Shown: positions 9,183-20,097, numbered from the stretch's first letter. The stretch is 64,000 nt of DNA from Methylotenera sp. (GCA_030652995.1 JAUSAG010000008.1:60085-124084); one strand, 5' to 3'. The notes: a model not told the origin generated them from the letters alone. Translations and numbers: made by a program.

Positions 9183-11990
9183 ATGAAAACTTTGTTATTA
9201 GTTGACGGCTCATCGTACCTGTATCGCGCCTTTCACGCCATGCCTGACTTAAGAAATAGCCAAAATGAACCGACAGGGGCAATACAAGGCGTACTCAACA
9301 TGCTGCGTCGCTTACATAAAGATTACCCATCAGATTATAGCGCGTGTGTTTTTGATGCAAAAGGCAAAACTTTTCGTGACGATATTTTTCCGGACTATAA
9401 AGCCAACCGCGCGAGTATGCCAGACGATTTACGCCCACAAATAGAACCTTTGCATGAAGCGATTAAGGCCTTAGGCTGGCCACTGATTATGGAAAATGGC
9501 GTTGAAGCTGACGATGTGATTGGTGCGCTCGCCAGACAGGCAGAGCGCGAAGGTGTACGCGTGATTATTTCTACCGGCGATAAAGATATTGCACAACTGG
9601 TTAATGAACATATCACAGTGATCAACACCATGCGCGATGCTTTCAGAAAGGTCGATGATGTACTTGACATCGCTGGCGTTGAGAGGAAATTTGGCATCCC
9701 GCCAAGTTTGATGGTGGATTATCTGGTTTTAATCGGCGATACTTCAGACAATGTGCCAGGCGTTGAAAAAGTCGGGCCAAAAACAGCGGTGAAATGGCTC
9801 ACGCAATATGGTTCGCTAGACAATATTGTCGCGCATGCTGATGAAATCAAAGGCGTTGTGGGCGAGAACTTACGTAAAGCTTTGCCATGGCTGCCAACCG
9901 CACGTGAGCTGATTACGATTCGTTGCGATGTAGGTATCCAGGAAAATCTTGCAGACCTCGCGCCGCAAGCGATTGATAAAGCTAAGTTAGCTGAATTGTT
10001 TGATCGCTTTGAGTTTAAGAGTTGGAGACGCGAGCTGGATAACATGCCAGACGGCGAGAAGCCGAGTGGTTCGACCAGCTCACCACGAAGCTCCAATGCC
10101 ACGTCCCCTGAACCCTTCGACCAAGCTCAGGAGAGCCCTGTCGAAGCGCATGCATATCAGGCAAACACCAGCCGCAATTATGAAACCATTTTAAGCAACG
10201 AGCAATTAGATGCTTGGCTTGCCAAAATAAGTACGGCTGAGCTCGTTTGTTTTGATACCGAAACTACCTCACTCGACCCGATGCTAGCCAAAATCGTCGG
10301 GATGTCATTCTCCGTCGAGGCTGGTAGCGCCGCTTACTTGCCGCTAAAACACGATTATTTTGATGCGCCTGACCAGCTTGATTTTGCCCAAACACTCGCC
10401 AAAGTAACACCGATTTTAGAAAATGCAACTATCAAAAAAGTTGGTCAAAACCTTAAGTACGATCAACACGTGCTAGCCAACCACAACATCGCACTTAACG
10501 GCATTGCGCACGATACCATGTTGCAATCTTACGTTTTTGAGTCACACAAAACGCACGGCATGGATGCTCTTGCAGAGCGCCATTTGGGTTTGCAAACCAT
10601 CAGTTTTGAGCAAGTGGCCGGCAAAGGCGCCAAGCAAGTGAGCTTCAACCAAGTCACGGTAGAGGTCGCCGCTGAATACGCGGCTGAAGATGCCGATATT
10701 ACCCTGCAATTGCATCAGGCCATGTACCCACAAATCGCGGCAGATAAAAAGCTGGACTACATCTACAGCCAAATTGAAATGCCCAGCGCCAACGTACTGT
10801 TTACCATTGAGCGTAATGGCGTGTTGATCGATCGAGATATGCTCAATATTCAAAGCAATGAAATCGGCACAAAACTGGTTGCCCTGGAAAACCAGGCTTA
10901 CGCGCTTGCAGGACAGCCATTTAACTTAGCCTCACCCAAACAATTGCAAGAAATTTTATTCGACAAGCTTGGCATCAAACCACTCAAAAAAACACCTTCT
11001 GGCGCCCCTTCTACCGATGAGGATGTATTGCAAGAATTAGCATTAGACCATCCGCTACCTAAAGTTTTATTGGAGTATCGCGGGCTCGCCAAATTAAAGT
11101 CCACCTACACCGACAAACTGCCGCGAATGATTAACCCCGCTACAGGTCGCGTGCATACTAGCTACAATCAAGCGGTAGCCATTACAGGTCGCTTAGCCAG
11201 CTCGGACCCTAATTTGCAAAATATACCGGTTCGCTCGGCTGAAGGCCGTCGCATCCGCGAAGCCTTTATCGCGCCAAAGGGCAGTCATATTATCTCTGCC
11301 GATTATTCTCAAATAGAGCTACGCATCATGGCGCATCTCTCGCAAGATGCGGGCATGCTACAAGCCTTTGCTAATAATGAGGATATTCACCGCCACACCG
11401 CTGCCGAGATTTTTGGCGTGGAACGTGACGCAGTGGACAATGAGCAGCGCCGTTATGCCAAAGTAATTAACTTTGGTTTAATTTACGGCATGAGCGCATT
11501 TGGCTTGGCGCAAAATCTCAATATCGAACGCAGTGCCGCCCAAAGCTACATTGAGCGCTACTTTGCACGCTACCCCGGCGTACGTGAATATATGCAAAAT
11601 ACCCGTGAAATTGCCAAGAAAAAAGGCTATGTAGAAACCTATTTTGGCCGCCGATTATGGGTACCTGAAATCAACAGTGCTAACGGTATGAAACGGGCTG
11701 GCGCGGAACGTGCCGCCATTAATGCGCCGATGCAAGGCACTGCCGCAGACCTGATAAAACTCGCGATGATTGCGGTAGATAAATGGCTGAAAGACGAAAA
11801 GCTAAACGGTAAAAATTTAGAATCCAAACTCATCATGCAAGTACACGATGAGTTAGTGCTGGAAGTGCCTGATAATGAACTGGATCTGGTGAAAAACACC
11901 TTGCCACAACTGATGCAAAATGTCGCTAAGCTGGATGTGCCATTATTAGCAGAGGTTGGCGTTGGTCACAACTGGGAAAGTGCGCATTAA
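9183..11990 (+). CDS. polA: DNA polymerase I
   Basis: PolA fills gaps and removes RNA primers. Its 935 residues contain three domains. The 5' nuclease (about 1-290) has LLLVDGSSYLYRAFHA and VEADDVIGALA. The 3'-5' exonuclease (about 335-520) has FDTETTSLDP, so proofreading residues look intact. The polymerase (about 540-935) has DYSQIELRIMAH, RRYAKVINFGLIYGMSAFG and MQVHDELVLEVP. The ATG before KTLLLVDG is chosen; the upstream in-frame TTG at 9171 would add only four residues. Residues about 296-323 form a Ser/Pro-rich linker that looks like a translated dispersed repeat. The stop codon is shared with a palindromic element. Confidence 0.96.
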   Translation: MKTLLLVDGSSYLYRAFHAMPDLRNSQNEPTGAIQGVLNMLRRLHKDYPSDYSACVFDAKGKTFRDDIFPDYKANRASMPDDLRPQIEPLHEAIKALGWPLIMENGVEADDVIGALARQAEREGVRVIISTGDKDIAQLVNEHITVINTMRDAFRKVDDVLDIAGVERKFGIPPSLMVDYLVLIGDTSDNVPGVEKVGPKTAVKWLTQYGSLDNIVAHADEIKGVVGENLRKALPWLPTARELITIRCDVGIQENLADLAPQAIDKAKLAELFDRFEFKSWRRELDNMPDGEKPSGSTSSPRSSNATSPEPFDQAQESPVEAHAYQANTSRNYETILSNEQLDAWLAKISTAELVCFDTETTSLDPMLAKIVGMSFSVEAGSAAYLPLKHDYFDAPDQLDFAQTLAKVTPILENATIKKVGQNLKYDQHVLANHNIALNGIAHDTMLQSYVFESHKTHGMDALAERHLGLQTISFEQVAGKGAKQVSFNQVTVEVAAEYAAEDADITLQLHQAMYPQIAADKKLDYIYSQIEMPSANVLFTIERNGVLIDRDMLNIQSNEIGTKLVALENQAYALAGQPFNLASPKQLQEILFDKLGIKPLKKTPSGAPSTDEDVLQELALDHPLPKVLLEYRGLAKLKSTYTDKLPRMINPATGRVHTSYNQAVAITGRLASSDPNLQNIPVRSAEGRRIREAFIAPKGSHIISADYSQIELRIMAHLSQDAGMLQAFANNEDIHRHTAAEIFGVERDAVDNEQRRYAKVINFGLIYGMSAFGLAQNLNIERSAAQSYIERYFARYPGVREYMQNTREIAKKKGYVETYFGRRLWVPEINSANGMKRAGAERAAINAPMQGTAADLIKLAMIAVDKWLKDEKLNGKNLESKLIMQVHDELVLEVPDNELDLVKNTLPQLMQNVAKLDVPLLAEVGVGHNWESAH
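10068..10152. repeat. Dispersed-repeat-like sequence inside the polA linker
   Basis: TTCGACC(A)AGCTCA occurs twice here (10070-10082 and 10115-10128, differing by one inserted A). GGTTCGACCAGCTCACCACG and CCCTTCGACCAAGCTCAGG resemble the very common intergenic bacterial palindromes of the CCCTTCGACAAGCTCAGG type, as I recall them. Here the sequence is translated in frame between the 5' nuclease and the Klenow part, where length is free to vary. This looks like an insertion that kept the frame. Confidence 0.6.
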
Positions 11991-12165
11991 ACCCAGATTT
12001 TCCATTAGGACTTGGAAGGGTAACGCCGCACAGTTTGATGGATTTTTTGTGCAAATTTTATGGGAAATAGTGATTCTATTGACAGAAAATTTGCACAAAA
12101 AAGACGCAAAATGGGCAAGTTAACATTCAAGTATATGAAAAATCGCCCAATGGAAAATCTGGGTT
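11989..12165. repeat. 177-bp palindromic element after polA (AACCCAGATT family, copy A)
   Basis: The terminal inverted repeats are 17 bases and perfect: AACCCAGATTTTCCATT (11989-12005) and its complement at 12149-12165. A nested pair, TTTTTTGTGCAAATTTT and its complement AAAATTTGCACAAAAAA, flanks the centre, with a mini-hairpin AATAG/CTATT in the middle. The element starts within the polA TAA codon. Two further copies are at 35232 and 38388. It has no coding capacity, so it is MITE- or REP-like. The remaining bases to 12335 hold a weak TTCGCGAA palindrome and no gene. Confidence 0.85.
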
Positions 12166-12335
12166 GAACTTCAGGTAATGCAATTTATTGCGCGAAATGA
12201 TTAGTGTTGTTCGCGAAATCAATTGCCCTCCTACAAAACCATCTCCTGAATTATAAGTGCTACTATATTGGCGCAAATGTTGATTTACAGTCGTTCTAGT
12301 GTGGCTTTTGAGGTGGTGCTACTAGGTGCTTGATC

Positions 12336-12533
12336 TTAATCAAAGTTCACCATTTTTAACTGCCGCTCATTTAAAGTAGTCAGCAAGTTTTTTTGATCGT
12401 CTGGATTCAAATCCCACCAAGCCTTAATCTCACTAATCGTGCGATAACATCCATGACAATAACCTGTTGTATCGTCCATGCTACAAACGCCAATGCAGGG
12501 GGATTGAATTTCCTGTTTTATATCTTCAGACAT
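12336..12533 (-). CDS. DUF1289 small Cys-rich protein
   Basis: The 65-residue product has SPCIGVCSMDDTTGYCHGCYRTISEI, where four cysteines (CxxxC then CxxC) and the segment up to IKAWW identify the DUF1289 family, likely to bind a metal or iron-sulphur cluster. The function is unknown. A GTG at 12545 would add four residues; the ATG before SEDIKQ is preferred. It follows secA on the same strand but is separated from it by a terminator. Confidence 0.8.
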   Translation of the reverse strand: MSEDIKQEIQSPCIGVCSMDDTTGYCHGCYRTISEIKAWWDLNPDDQKNLLTTLNERQLKMVNFD

Positions 12534-12554
12534 ATTTTTCTTCACTCATCTATT

Positions 12555-12622
12555 TAAAAAAGCCAAGGGCATATTTATGGAATGATTCCTCACAACATCA
12601 CACCACAAATATGCCCTTAGGC
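12555..12622 (-). terminator. Terminator of secA
   Basis: On the minus strand GCCTAAGGGCATATTT pairs with AAATATGCCCTTGGC across a roughly 30-base loop and is followed by six T residues. It lies directly after secA and before the DUF1289 gene. Confidence 0.8.
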
Positions 12623-12641
12623 GTTTTAACTTAAAATATTT

Positions 12642-15368
12642 TTAGCTCAAAATGCCGTGGCATTGTTTATATTTTTTACCCGATCCACAAGGGCATGGAT
12701 CATTACGACCTACCTTTACGCCTTCACGTATCACCGGCTGCCCGCCTACGGGTAGCGCCTCTTCCTCTACTGCCGAGTTCGCCAGAGCTTCGTCGTAATC
12801 TGCATGCTGGTATTGCACATTTTCTACTTCTACTGGTTTTTCAACCGCTTCAACATCAGCTTCCGTTTTAACTTGCACCAGCATCGTCACTTTGGTAACT
12901 TCACTTTTCACTGTATTCAGTAAGCCTTCAAACAGTTCAAATGCTTCACGTTTATATTCTTGCTTAGGATTTTTCTGTGCATAAGAGCGTAAGTGAATGC
13001 CTTGGCGTAAATGATCTAAGGCAGCTAAATGCTCGCGCCAATGATTATCAATACTTTGCAACATCACTGAACGTTCGAATTGACGCAGAATGTCAGCACT
13101 GGCTTGCTCTTCTTTTGCAGCATAGGCCTGACTGGCCGCATCTAATATGCGCTCACGCAAAGTTTCTTCATGCAGGTCTGGGTTGTCTTCCAACATTTTT
13201 TGTAATGGAATGTCCAAGCCCATCTCAGCTTTAAGCTCTCGCTCCAATGCTGGCACGTCCCATAACTCTTCAACGCTATCTGGCGGAATATGGCTGGCAA
13301 TCACCATCACCAGCACATCTTCGCGCATCGCTGTAATAGTTTCGCCCACATCTGTCGCTTCTAACAACTCATTACGTTGCTCGTAAATTACTTTACGTTG
13401 ATCATTCGCTACATCATCGTACTCAAGCAATTGCTTACGAATATCAAAGTTACGTCCTTCTACTTTGCGTTGCGCATTTTCGATGGCGCGCGTCACCCAC
13501 GGATGTTCAATCGCTTCGCCATCAGGCATGTTGAGTTTAGCCATAATGGCAGAAACACGGTCTGAGGCAAAAATACGTAGCAACTGATCTTCTAATGAGA
13601 GATAAAAACGGCTAGAGCCCGCATCACCCTGGCGGCCTGAACGACCGCGCAACTGGTTATCCACACGACGTGACTCATGACGCTCGGTTCCTACAATATG
13701 CAAGCCGCCTGAGGCTAACACAGCATCATGACGTAATTGCCATACGGCTTTAATTTCAGCAATGCGTGCTTCTTTTTGTGCATCGGCAAGCGTTGTATCT
13801 GCATGAATTTCAGCAATTTCAGGCTCTGGATTGCCGCCTAACACAATATCTGTACCACGACCCGCCATGTTGGTGGCAATGGTGATCACGCCTGGGCGAC
13901 CCGCTTGCACAATGATGTGCGCTTCACGCTCATGTTGTTTGGCATTTAATACCTGATGCTCTAATTTAGCTTCTGTTAGCAATTTAGAGATCAACTCTGA
14001 GTTCTCAATCGAAGTCGTGCCCACCAACACCGGTTGCCCACGACTTTGGCAGTCTTTAATGTCTAAAATCACCGCTTCATATTTTTCACGCGCGGTTCTG
14101 TAGACCTTATCCATCGTATCTTTACGTTGCATCGGACGATGCGTTGGAATCACAACCGTTTCTAGGTTGTAAATCTGATTAAACTCATAGGCTTCAGTAT
14201 CTGCAGTACCTGTCATGCCAGATAGCTTGGCGTACATCCGAAAGTAGTTTTGAAAAGTAATTGAGGCCAGCGTTTGATTTTCTTTTTGAATTTCAACGCC
14301 CTCTTTGGCTTCAACCGCCTGATGCAAGCCATCAGACCAGCGACGACCCGCCATCATACGGCCGGTAAATTCATCCACAATGATAATATCACCATCACGC
14401 ACCACATAATGTTGATCTCTATGGTAGAGGTTACGTGCGCGCAACGATGCGTATAAATGATGTACCAATGTAATGTTGGAGGCTTCATACAAACTAGAGC
14501 CTTCAACCAGCAAGCCAGTTTCTGCCAGAATCGCTTCGGCGTGCTCATGCCCTTGCTCCGACATCACCACATTTTGAGCTTTTTCATCCACCCAAAAATC
14601 GCCTTCGCCTTCTTCTTCAGTTTGTGGAATCAGTTTGGCTGCAACATCGTTAATTTGTGAATAAAGCGCAATACTGTCATCTGCTTGGCCAGAAATTATC
14701 AGCGGCGTACGCGCTTCATCAATTAAAATAGAATCCACTTCATCAATCAGCGCATAGCTCAGGCCACGCTGTACACGCTCTTCACGCGTATACACCATGT
14801 TGTCACGCAAGTAATCAAAGCCGTATTCATTATTGGTGCCGTAAGTAATGTCAGCTGCATAAGCCAATTGCTTAGCATCATGTTGCATTTGCGATAGATT
14901 GATACCGATTGACAACCCTAAAAAGTTATAAAGTTTGCCCATCCACTCAGCATCGCGTTTAGCAAGGTAGTCATTCACCGTAATGACGTGCACACCTTTA
15001 CCTGTGAGCGCGTTGAGATAAGCCGGCAAGGTTGCCACTAAGGTTTTACCCTCACCCGTGCGCATCTCGGCGATTTTCCCGGCATTGAGCACCATGCCAC
15101 CAATCAACTGCACATCAAAATGACGCATACCTAACGCACGAAGGCTGCCCTCACGTACCACGGCAAAGGCTTCCGGCAAAAGTTTTTCTAGCGTTTCTCC
15201 ATTAGCGTAACGTTGTTTAAACTCAGCGGTTTTTGCACGCAACTCATCATCACTCAAAGCTTGCATCGCAGGCTCTAGCGCATTGATTTGTTGTACTTTT
15301 TGCGCATATTGTTTAACCAGCCTGTCGTTACGGCTACCGAATAACTTTTTGAACATCTTGGAGATCAT
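12642..15368 (-). CDS. secA: Preprotein translocase ATPase SecA
   Basis: SecA drives Sec-dependent export through SecYEG. The 908 residues have family length and order: Walker A MRTGEGKT near residue 103, [32 protein letters not shown], the second nucleotide domain with [12 protein letters not shown] and [11 protein letters not shown], then the scaffold and wing regions. The extreme C-terminus [13 protein letters not shown] is the zinc-binding SecB-interaction domain, so export probably also uses SecB. The gene follows the M23 peptidase gene after about 180 bases and has its own terminator. Confidence 0.98.
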   Translation of the reverse strand: MISKMFKKLFGSRNDRLVKQYAQKVQQINALEPAMQALSDDELRAKTAEFKQRYANGETLEKLLPEAFAVVREGSLRALGMRHFDVQLIGGMVLNAGKIAEMRTGEGKTLVATLPAYLNALTGKGVHVITVNDYLAKRDAEWMGKLYNFLGLSIGINLSQMQHDAKQLAYAADITYGTNNEYGFDYLRDNMVYTREERVQRGLSYALIDEVDSILIDEARTPLIISGQADDSIALYSQINDVAAKLIPQTEEEGEGDFWVDEKAQNVVMSEQGHEHAEAILAETGLLVEGSSLYEASNITLVHHLYASLRARNLYHRDQHYVVRDGDIIIVDEFTGRMMAGRRWSDGLHQAVEAKEGVEIQKENQTLASITFQNYFRMYAKLSGMTGTADTEAYEFNQIYNLETVVIPTHRPMQRKDTMDKVYRTAREKYEAVILDIKDCQSRGQPVLVGTTSIENSELISKLLTEAKLEHQVLNAKQHEREAHIIVQAGRPGVITIATNMAGRGTDIVLGGNPEPEIAEIHADTTLADAQKEARIAEIKAVWQLRHDAVLASGGLHIVGTERHESRRVDNQLRGRSGRQGDAGSSRFYLSLEDQLLRIFASDRVSAIMAKLNMPDGEAIEHPWVTRAIENAQRKVEGRNFDIRKQLLEYDDVANDQRKVIYEQRNELLEATDVGETITAMREDVLVMVIASHIPPDSVEELWDVPALERELKAEMGLDIPLQKMLEDNPDLHEETLRERILDAASQAYAAKEEQASADILRQFERSVMLQSIDNHWREHLAALDHLRQGIHLRSYAQKNPKQEYKREAFELFEGLLNTVKSEVTKVTMLVQVKTEADVEAVEKPVEVENVQYQHADYDEALANSAVEEEALPVGGQPVIREGVKVGRNDPCPCGSGKKYKQCHGILS

Positions 15369-15548
15369 GAAGGAGTGACTTTCCGTTAAGGGATATAAAT
15401 CTTTAATTATTTAAGTTGGTAAATTTGAAAGTGAGATTGTAAGCTTGAAATGGAGGTGTGGTAAAAATACATGTTAATTTTATTGGGGTTGGCTTTTACT
15501 TTTTCAATCGCTGGTTTTACTTTACTATTGGTTTTTTAATCGTCAGTT

Positions 15549-16484
15549 TTAATTACTGGCTTTAAGATACTTTCTAGGGTCTAACGGATTACCATTCAAC
15601 CTGATTTCGTAGTGCAAATGTGGCCCAGTAGAGCGTCCAGTACTACCTACCTCAGCAATTTTCTGGCCTTTTTCAACACGCTGACCAGCCTTGACCATCA
15701 ATTTTGAGCCATGCGCATAACGCGTTTCCAATCCAAAGCCATGATCAATTTTGACAATTTTACCATAATCTGGCGTTTGCTCGGCTGATGAAACAATTCC
15801 GCCTGCAGCTGCGTAAATCGGCGTGCCAGTCGATGCGGTAAAATCTAGCCCTTCATGAAAAGCTTTATTGCCATTAAATGGGTCAATACGCCATCCGTAA
15901 CTAGATGAATTAAAAGCTGCTTCTATAGGACTGCTATTAGGCAAGGTGTTTTTTAGTACACTCTTTTGCAAGAGTTTGGCTTCTACATCACTTAAATGCT
16001 CAGTATTAAATTCTATTTGCGACATTAACCCAGCTATTTTCTTTTGCAATTCCACTTCTGACAAAGGCGCACTGCGTACTAATGGTCCGCCTCGATTAGC
16101 TGGCAGTACTTTTTTCACTGCCGGGTTAGGCAAAGGTGTTGCTTCTAGTTTAGCCCCGGATGCATTAGTACGCACCGGCTTTGTCTCGCCAGCCAGCTTT
16201 GCTAAACGCTCGCTTTGAGCATCTAACTGCATCATACGCGCCTGCATTTCACCCAATTGCAAGGCGTAAGCATCAAGATGCTTTTGTGGATTGTTAAAAG
16301 AAAAATTGAGGTGTTTAGGAATCAATGACTTGACCCCCTTTTGTGATGCCGACTCCTGTGGCACAATCAGCATCGAGGCAAGTAATAGTGGTAATAACAC
16401 CATCACTGTCGCAATCATGCCCACTTGTAGCACTGAAAGCGTTTTTGCTTTAGCCATATTATTTGAGACTAAGATGATATTCAT
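15549..16484 (-). CDS. M23-family peptidoglycan metallopeptidase, membrane-anchored
   Basis: The 311-residue protein has an N-terminal membrane segment (VGMIATVMVLLPLLLASMLIV, about residues 22-42), a coiled region with QLGEMQARMMQLDAQSERL, and a C-terminal LytM/M23 domain. The domain shows HEGLDFTASTGTPIYAAAGG, with the H and D zinc ligands, and HLHYEIRLNG with the final ligand. It therefore probably cuts peptidoglycan cross-links in the periplasm. The ATG at 16484 has GAGGGG five bases upstream; the longer frame from 16511 is less likely. It is divergent from the DciA-like gene and upstream of secA, a common betaproteobacterial arrangement. Confidence 0.9.
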   Translation of the reverse strand: MNIILVSNNMAKAKTLSVLQVGMIATVMVLLPLLLASMLIVPQESASQKGVKSLIPKHLNFSFNNPQKHLDAYALQLGEMQARMMQLDAQSERLAKLAGETKPVRTNASGAKLEATPLPNPAVKKVLPANRGGPLVRSAPLSEVELQKKIAGLMSQIEFNTEHLSDVEAKLLQKSVLKNTLPNSSPIEAAFNSSSYGWRIDPFNGNKAFHEGLDFTASTGTPIYAAAGGIVSSAEQTPDYGKIVKIDHGFGLETRYAHGSKLMVKAGQRVEKGQKIAEVGSTGRSTGPHLHYEIRLNGNPLDPRKYLKASN

Positions 16485-16519
16485 AAAACCCCTCATCATT
16501 GCTAGCAACACTTACCGCC

Positions 16520-16936
16520 ATGCAACGATTTAACACACTACTTAGGCAGCCTGAGTTAATCGCGCTCAATGCACGTAACTTGCAAACTCAAACCGCACAA
16601 AAAATTTGGGAGGCGATTGCGCCTGACAACTTGGCTAAACTCAGCCATGTTTCCAGCATTGAAAACAAGCGCTTTACCGTGTTTGCAAACAACAATGCAG
16701 TCGCTGCAAAAATTAAACTTTTGATACCTAGCCTATTGATTAAGCTAGAAAAGCAAGAGTACGAAGTTACTGCAATTCGTGTAAAAGTGCAAGTTAAATC
16801 TAACCCAAAACCTAAGTTAAAATCATTAAAAAAACTTAGCCCAATCGCGGCAACCCACCTACAACAGCTAGGCCAATCACTATCCGGCACTGCATTGGGC
16901 GACGCACTGATCAAGCTTGCCAAAAATGCGGACTAA
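16520..16936 (+). CDS. DciA/DUF721-family protein
   Basis: The 138-residue product looks like the DUF721 family, whose DciA members load the replicative helicase in bacteria lacking DnaC. The core is recognisable: KIWEAIAPDNLAKLSHVSSIENKRFTVFANNNAVAAKIKLLIPSLL, about residues 27-75, followed by a basic, lysine-rich tail. The ATG at 16520 avoids overlap with the divergent M23 gene; an in-frame start at 16499 is possible. The assignment rests on position and overall pattern because this family is poorly conserved. Confidence 0.7.
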   Translation: MQRFNTLLRQPELIALNARNLQTQTAQKIWEAIAPDNLAKLSHVSSIENKRFTVFANNNAVAAKIKLLIPSLLIKLEKQEYEVTAIRVKVQVKSNPKPKLKSLKKLSPIAATHLQQLGQSLSGTALGDALIKLAKNAD

Positions 16937-17210
16937 CCGCCTCCTAGCGCTATAGCAACCGCTAAAAATTATGCCTAAGCTAAACCTGTCAAGATTACCA
17001 GTTGTTTGGCTACTACATTAGTGCAATAATGAGTTCGCTGTTACAAATTATTTACATCATTAGGCAAATTTCAAGTATCAGCACTTAACATTTGGGTTCA
17101 ATTTCACACTAGTTTTATTTTAACGCAGCTTTATTAAAGATACCCTTTATAAGCAACACAGCAAGTTTTTAACTAATCGTATTTGATAAAAATTTAGATA
17201 GGGAGAAATT

Positions 17211-19244
17211 ATGTCAGTTGAATTGATGATTGCCATGGGCGCCGCAACTCTGGCGGTGCTATATGGCGCAGTAATGAGTAAATGGATTTCAGGTTTGCCC
17301 GCAGGCAATGCACGTATGCAAGAAATTGCCCACGCTATTCAACAAGGGGCGGCCGCTTATTTAGCCCGCCAATATAAAACCATTACTATCGTGGGCGTTG
17401 TTTTAGCGATTCTGATTGGTATTTTTCTAAATATTACTACTGCTATTGGTTTTGTTATCGGCGCCGTGCTGTCTGGGGCTTGCGGCTTTATTGGTATGAA
17501 TGTTTCAGTCAAGGCTAATGTACGCACAGCTCAAGCCGCAACTAAGGGTATAGGGCCGGCACTTGATGTTGCTTTTAAGGGTGGTGCTATAACAGGTATG
17601 CTCGTTGTAGGCTTGGGCTTATTAGGGGTTGCCGGCTTTTACTGGTTTCTAGGCGGAGAAGCTGCCACCGACTTAGATCCACTGATTGGTCTGGCTTTTG
17701 GCTCATCTCTTATTTCTATCTTTGCACGTTTGGGCGGCGGCATTTTTACCAAAGGCGCAGATGTAGGTGCTGACTTGGTCGGTAAAGTTGAAGCTGGGAT
17801 TCCTGAAGATGACCCGCGCAACCCGGCCGTAATCGCAGATAACGTGGGCGACAACGTGGGTGATTGCGCGGGGATGGCAGCTGACTTATTTGAAACTTAT
17901 GCCGTGACCTTAATTGCCACCATGGTATTAGGTAGCCTGCTTATCACGACAGCCGGTGCAAACGGGGTGATTTATCCGTTAATGCTAGGGGCAGTATCTA
18001 TCGTGGCCTCAATAATTGGCTGCTTCTTTGTTAAAGCCTCACCTGGCATGAAAAACGTGATGCCAGCTTTGTATAAAGGACTGGCAGTAGCGGGGACTTT
18101 ATCACTCGTGGCATTTTATTTTGTAACTGTAAAAATGTTCCCACAAGGGTTAATAGCTGGTGATTTAGCCATTTCAGCCAATCAACTATTTGGCGCATGT
18201 GCCGTTGGTTTGGTACTCACGGCAGCACTGGTATGGATTACGGAATACTACACCGGTACCGATTACGCGCCGGTGAAACATATTGCACAAGCTTCAACTA
18301 CAGGGCATGCGACCAACATCATTGCCGGTATTGGCATCTCCATGAAATCGACCGCTTGGCCAGTGCTTTCAGTGTGCCTAGCAATTTGGATGGCGTTTCA
18401 TTTAGGTGGCTTGTATGGTATTGCAATCGCAGCAACTTCTATGCTCAGCATGGCGGGTATTGTGGTGGCTTTAGATGCTTACGGCCCCATTACCGACAAT
18501 GCTGGCGGTATTGCAGAGATGGCAGAATTGCCTAGTAGCGTGCGCGATGTCACTGACCCGCTTGATGCAGTTGGCAACACCACCAAAGCAGTCACAAAGG
18601 GTTATGCCATTGGTTCTGCAGGCCTAGCCGCATTGGTATTATTTGCCGATTACACTCACAAACTTGAAGGCGCGGGCATCTCGGTTAAGTTTGATCTAAG
18701 TGACCCCATGGTAATTATAGGCCTATTTATTGGCGGTTTGATTCCATTCCTGTTCGCGGCCATGGCGATGGAAGCAGTAGGTCGTGCCGCTGGTGCAGTG
18801 GTTGAAGAAGTGCGCCGTCAGTTCCGAGAAATCAAAGGTATTATGGATGGCACTGGCAAACCAGAATACGGCAAAGCGGTAGATTTACTCACCACTGCCG
18901 CGATTAAAGAAATGATGATTCCATCACTGCTACCCGTGGTGGTGCCTGTAGCCGTCGGCTTAATACTTGGTCCTGTGGCATTAGGTGGCATGTTGATGGG
19001 CACAATTGTAACAGGCCTGTTTGTTGCAATTTCAATGTGTACTGGCGGTGGTGCTTGGGATAACGCCAAGAAATATATTGAAGACGGTAATCACGGCGGC
19101 AAAGGCTCAGAGGCGCACAAAGCAGCTGTGACTGGCGACACGGTGGGCGACCCCTACAAAGATACAGCTGGCCCTGCTGTTAACCCATTGATTAAAATCA
19201 TTAACATTGTGGCCTTGTTGATTGTGCCACTCTTGCATATGTAA
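17211..19244 (+). CDS. hppA: Membrane-bound proton-pumping pyrophosphatase
   Basis: HppA couples hydrolysis of pyrophosphate to H+ export. The 677 residues have family length and about 16 membrane segments. Substrate-site motifs include [40 protein letters not shown] and the late [22 protein letters not shown]. Lys459 in GNTTKA is, from knowledge of the family, the mark of potassium-independent enzymes (dependent ones have Ala), so a K+-independent H+ pump is inferred. A good ribosome site GGGAG precedes the ATG. It has its own terminator at 19274. Confidence 0.96.
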   Translation: MSVELMIAMGAATLAVLYGAVMSKWISGLPAGNARMQEIAHAIQQGAAAYLARQYKTITIVGVVLAILIGIFLNITTAIGFVIGAVLSGACGFIGMNVSVKANVRTAQAATKGIGPALDVAFKGGAITGMLVVGLGLLGVAGFYWFLGGEAATDLDPLIGLAFGSSLISIFARLGGGIFTKGADVGADLVGKVEAGIPEDDPRNPAVIADNVGDNVGDCAGMAADLFETYAVTLIATMVLGSLLITTAGANGVIYPLMLGAVSIVASIIGCFFVKASPGMKNVMPALYKGLAVAGTLSLVAFYFVTVKMFPQGLIAGDLAISANQLFGACAVGLVLTAALVWITEYYTGTDYAPVKHIAQASTTGHATNIIAGIGISMKSTAWPVLSVCLAIWMAFHLGGLYGIAIAATSMLSMAGIVVALDAYGPITDNAGGIAEMAELPSSVRDVTDPLDAVGNTTKAVTKGYAIGSAGLAALVLFADYTHKLEGAGISVKFDLSDPMVIIGLFIGGLIPFLFAAMAMEAVGRAAGAVVEEVRRQFREIKGIMDGTGKPEYGKAVDLLTTAAIKEMMIPSLLPVVVPVAVGLILGPVALGGMLMGTIVTGLFVAISMCTGGGAWDNAKKYIEDGNHGGKGSEAHKAAVTGDTVGDPYKDTAGPAVNPLIKIINIVALLIVPLLHM

Positions 19245-19273
19245 GTTCTGCTGGTCATCAATTTTTCAGCAAT

Positions 19274-19303
19274 AAAAAGGCGACCTACAAGGTCGCCTTT
19301 TTT
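19274..19303 (+). terminator. Terminator of hppA
   Basis: AAAAAGGCGACC, a five-base loop, then GGTCGCCTTTTTT: a 12-pair stem running into T residues 30 bases after hppA. The A run on the left could let it work on the other strand too. Confidence 0.92.
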
Positions 19304-19401
19304 ATCTCCAAACACAATACTCATATTTAAAAAACCAGCTTAGTGCCTTGACTAAAAAGGTGCTAAGGTTACAAATTAAACACCTATAGTTTAAGGCAAG
19401 T

Positions 19402-20097
19402 ATGTTGAGACATTCTGAATTTCACCGTTCACATCGCATTGGCTGGTTACGTGCTGCTGTTTTGGGTGCCAATGATGGCATTGTTTCTACGGCGAGTCTG
19501 GTGATTGGTGTTGCCGCTGCGGGCGCCTCGCAAGACACAATTTTAATCACCGGCGTTGCAGGTTTAGTTTCTGGCGCCATGTCGATGGCGGCAGGCGAGT
19601 ATGTTTCAGTCAGCTCGCAAGCAGATACGGAAGCAGCTGATTTAGCACGCGAACGTTTAGAGCTGGCCACTGACCACGACAGTGAATTAAGAGAACTCAC
19701 AGGCATTTATGTTGCTCGCGGTTTAACACCTCCCTTAGCCTACCAAGTAGCAGTGCAACTCACGGAACACGATGCACTTGGTGCACATGCTAGAGACGAA
19801 CTAGGTATTATTGAAACCATGAACGCACGCCCGGTCCAAGCCGCACTAGCCTCTGCGGTTACATTTGCCGCTGGCGCCGCTTTACCGCTATTCGTTACTT
19901 TATTTGCATCTGAAACCAACACGGTGACTTACGTTGCGGGCATGTCGCTTGCCTTTTTGGCATCACTCGGCGCTTTAGCAGCAAACGCCTGGGGTGCCAA
20001 CATGTTGATTGGTACGGCACGTGTTGCCTGTTGGGGTGCACTTGCTATGCTTGCCACGGCAGGTGTTGGTAGTTTATTTGGTGTGGCTGTAGCCTAG
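19402..20097 (+). CDS. VIT1/CCC1-family divalent metal transporter
   Basis: The 231-residue membrane protein shows the family signature at its start, HRIGWLRAAVLGANDGIVSTASLVIGVAAAG, then GLVSGAMSMAAGEYVSVSSQADTEAADLARE. Two membrane segments lie in this N-terminal part and three more in the C-terminal third. Between them is a hydrophilic stretch rich in E, D and H. Family members move Fe2+ or Mn2+; which metal cannot be decided here. It is a single gene ending at the shared palindromic terminator facing ppa. Confidence 0.85.
   Translation: MLRHSEFHRSHRIGWLRAAVLGANDGIVSTASLVIGVAAAGASQDTILITGVAGLVSGAMSMAAGEYVSVSSQADTEAADLARERLELATDHDSELRELTGIYVARGLTPPLAYQVAVQLTEHDALGAHARDELGIIETMNARPVQAALASAVTFAAGAALPLFVTLFASETNTVTYVAGMSLAFLASLGALAANAWGANMLIGTARVACWGALAMLATAGVGSLFGVAVA

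Noticed and set aside
9719..10102. 127-residue minus-strand frame opposite polA containing GELVEP
   Set aside because: It is a shadow of polA. The GELVEP-like stretch is just the complement of the repeat in the linker.
12166..12335. Possible tRNA or regulatory RNA with TTCGCGAA palindrome
   Set aside because: It cannot be folded into a cloverleaf and lacks the conserved T-loop sequence; only weak dyads are present.
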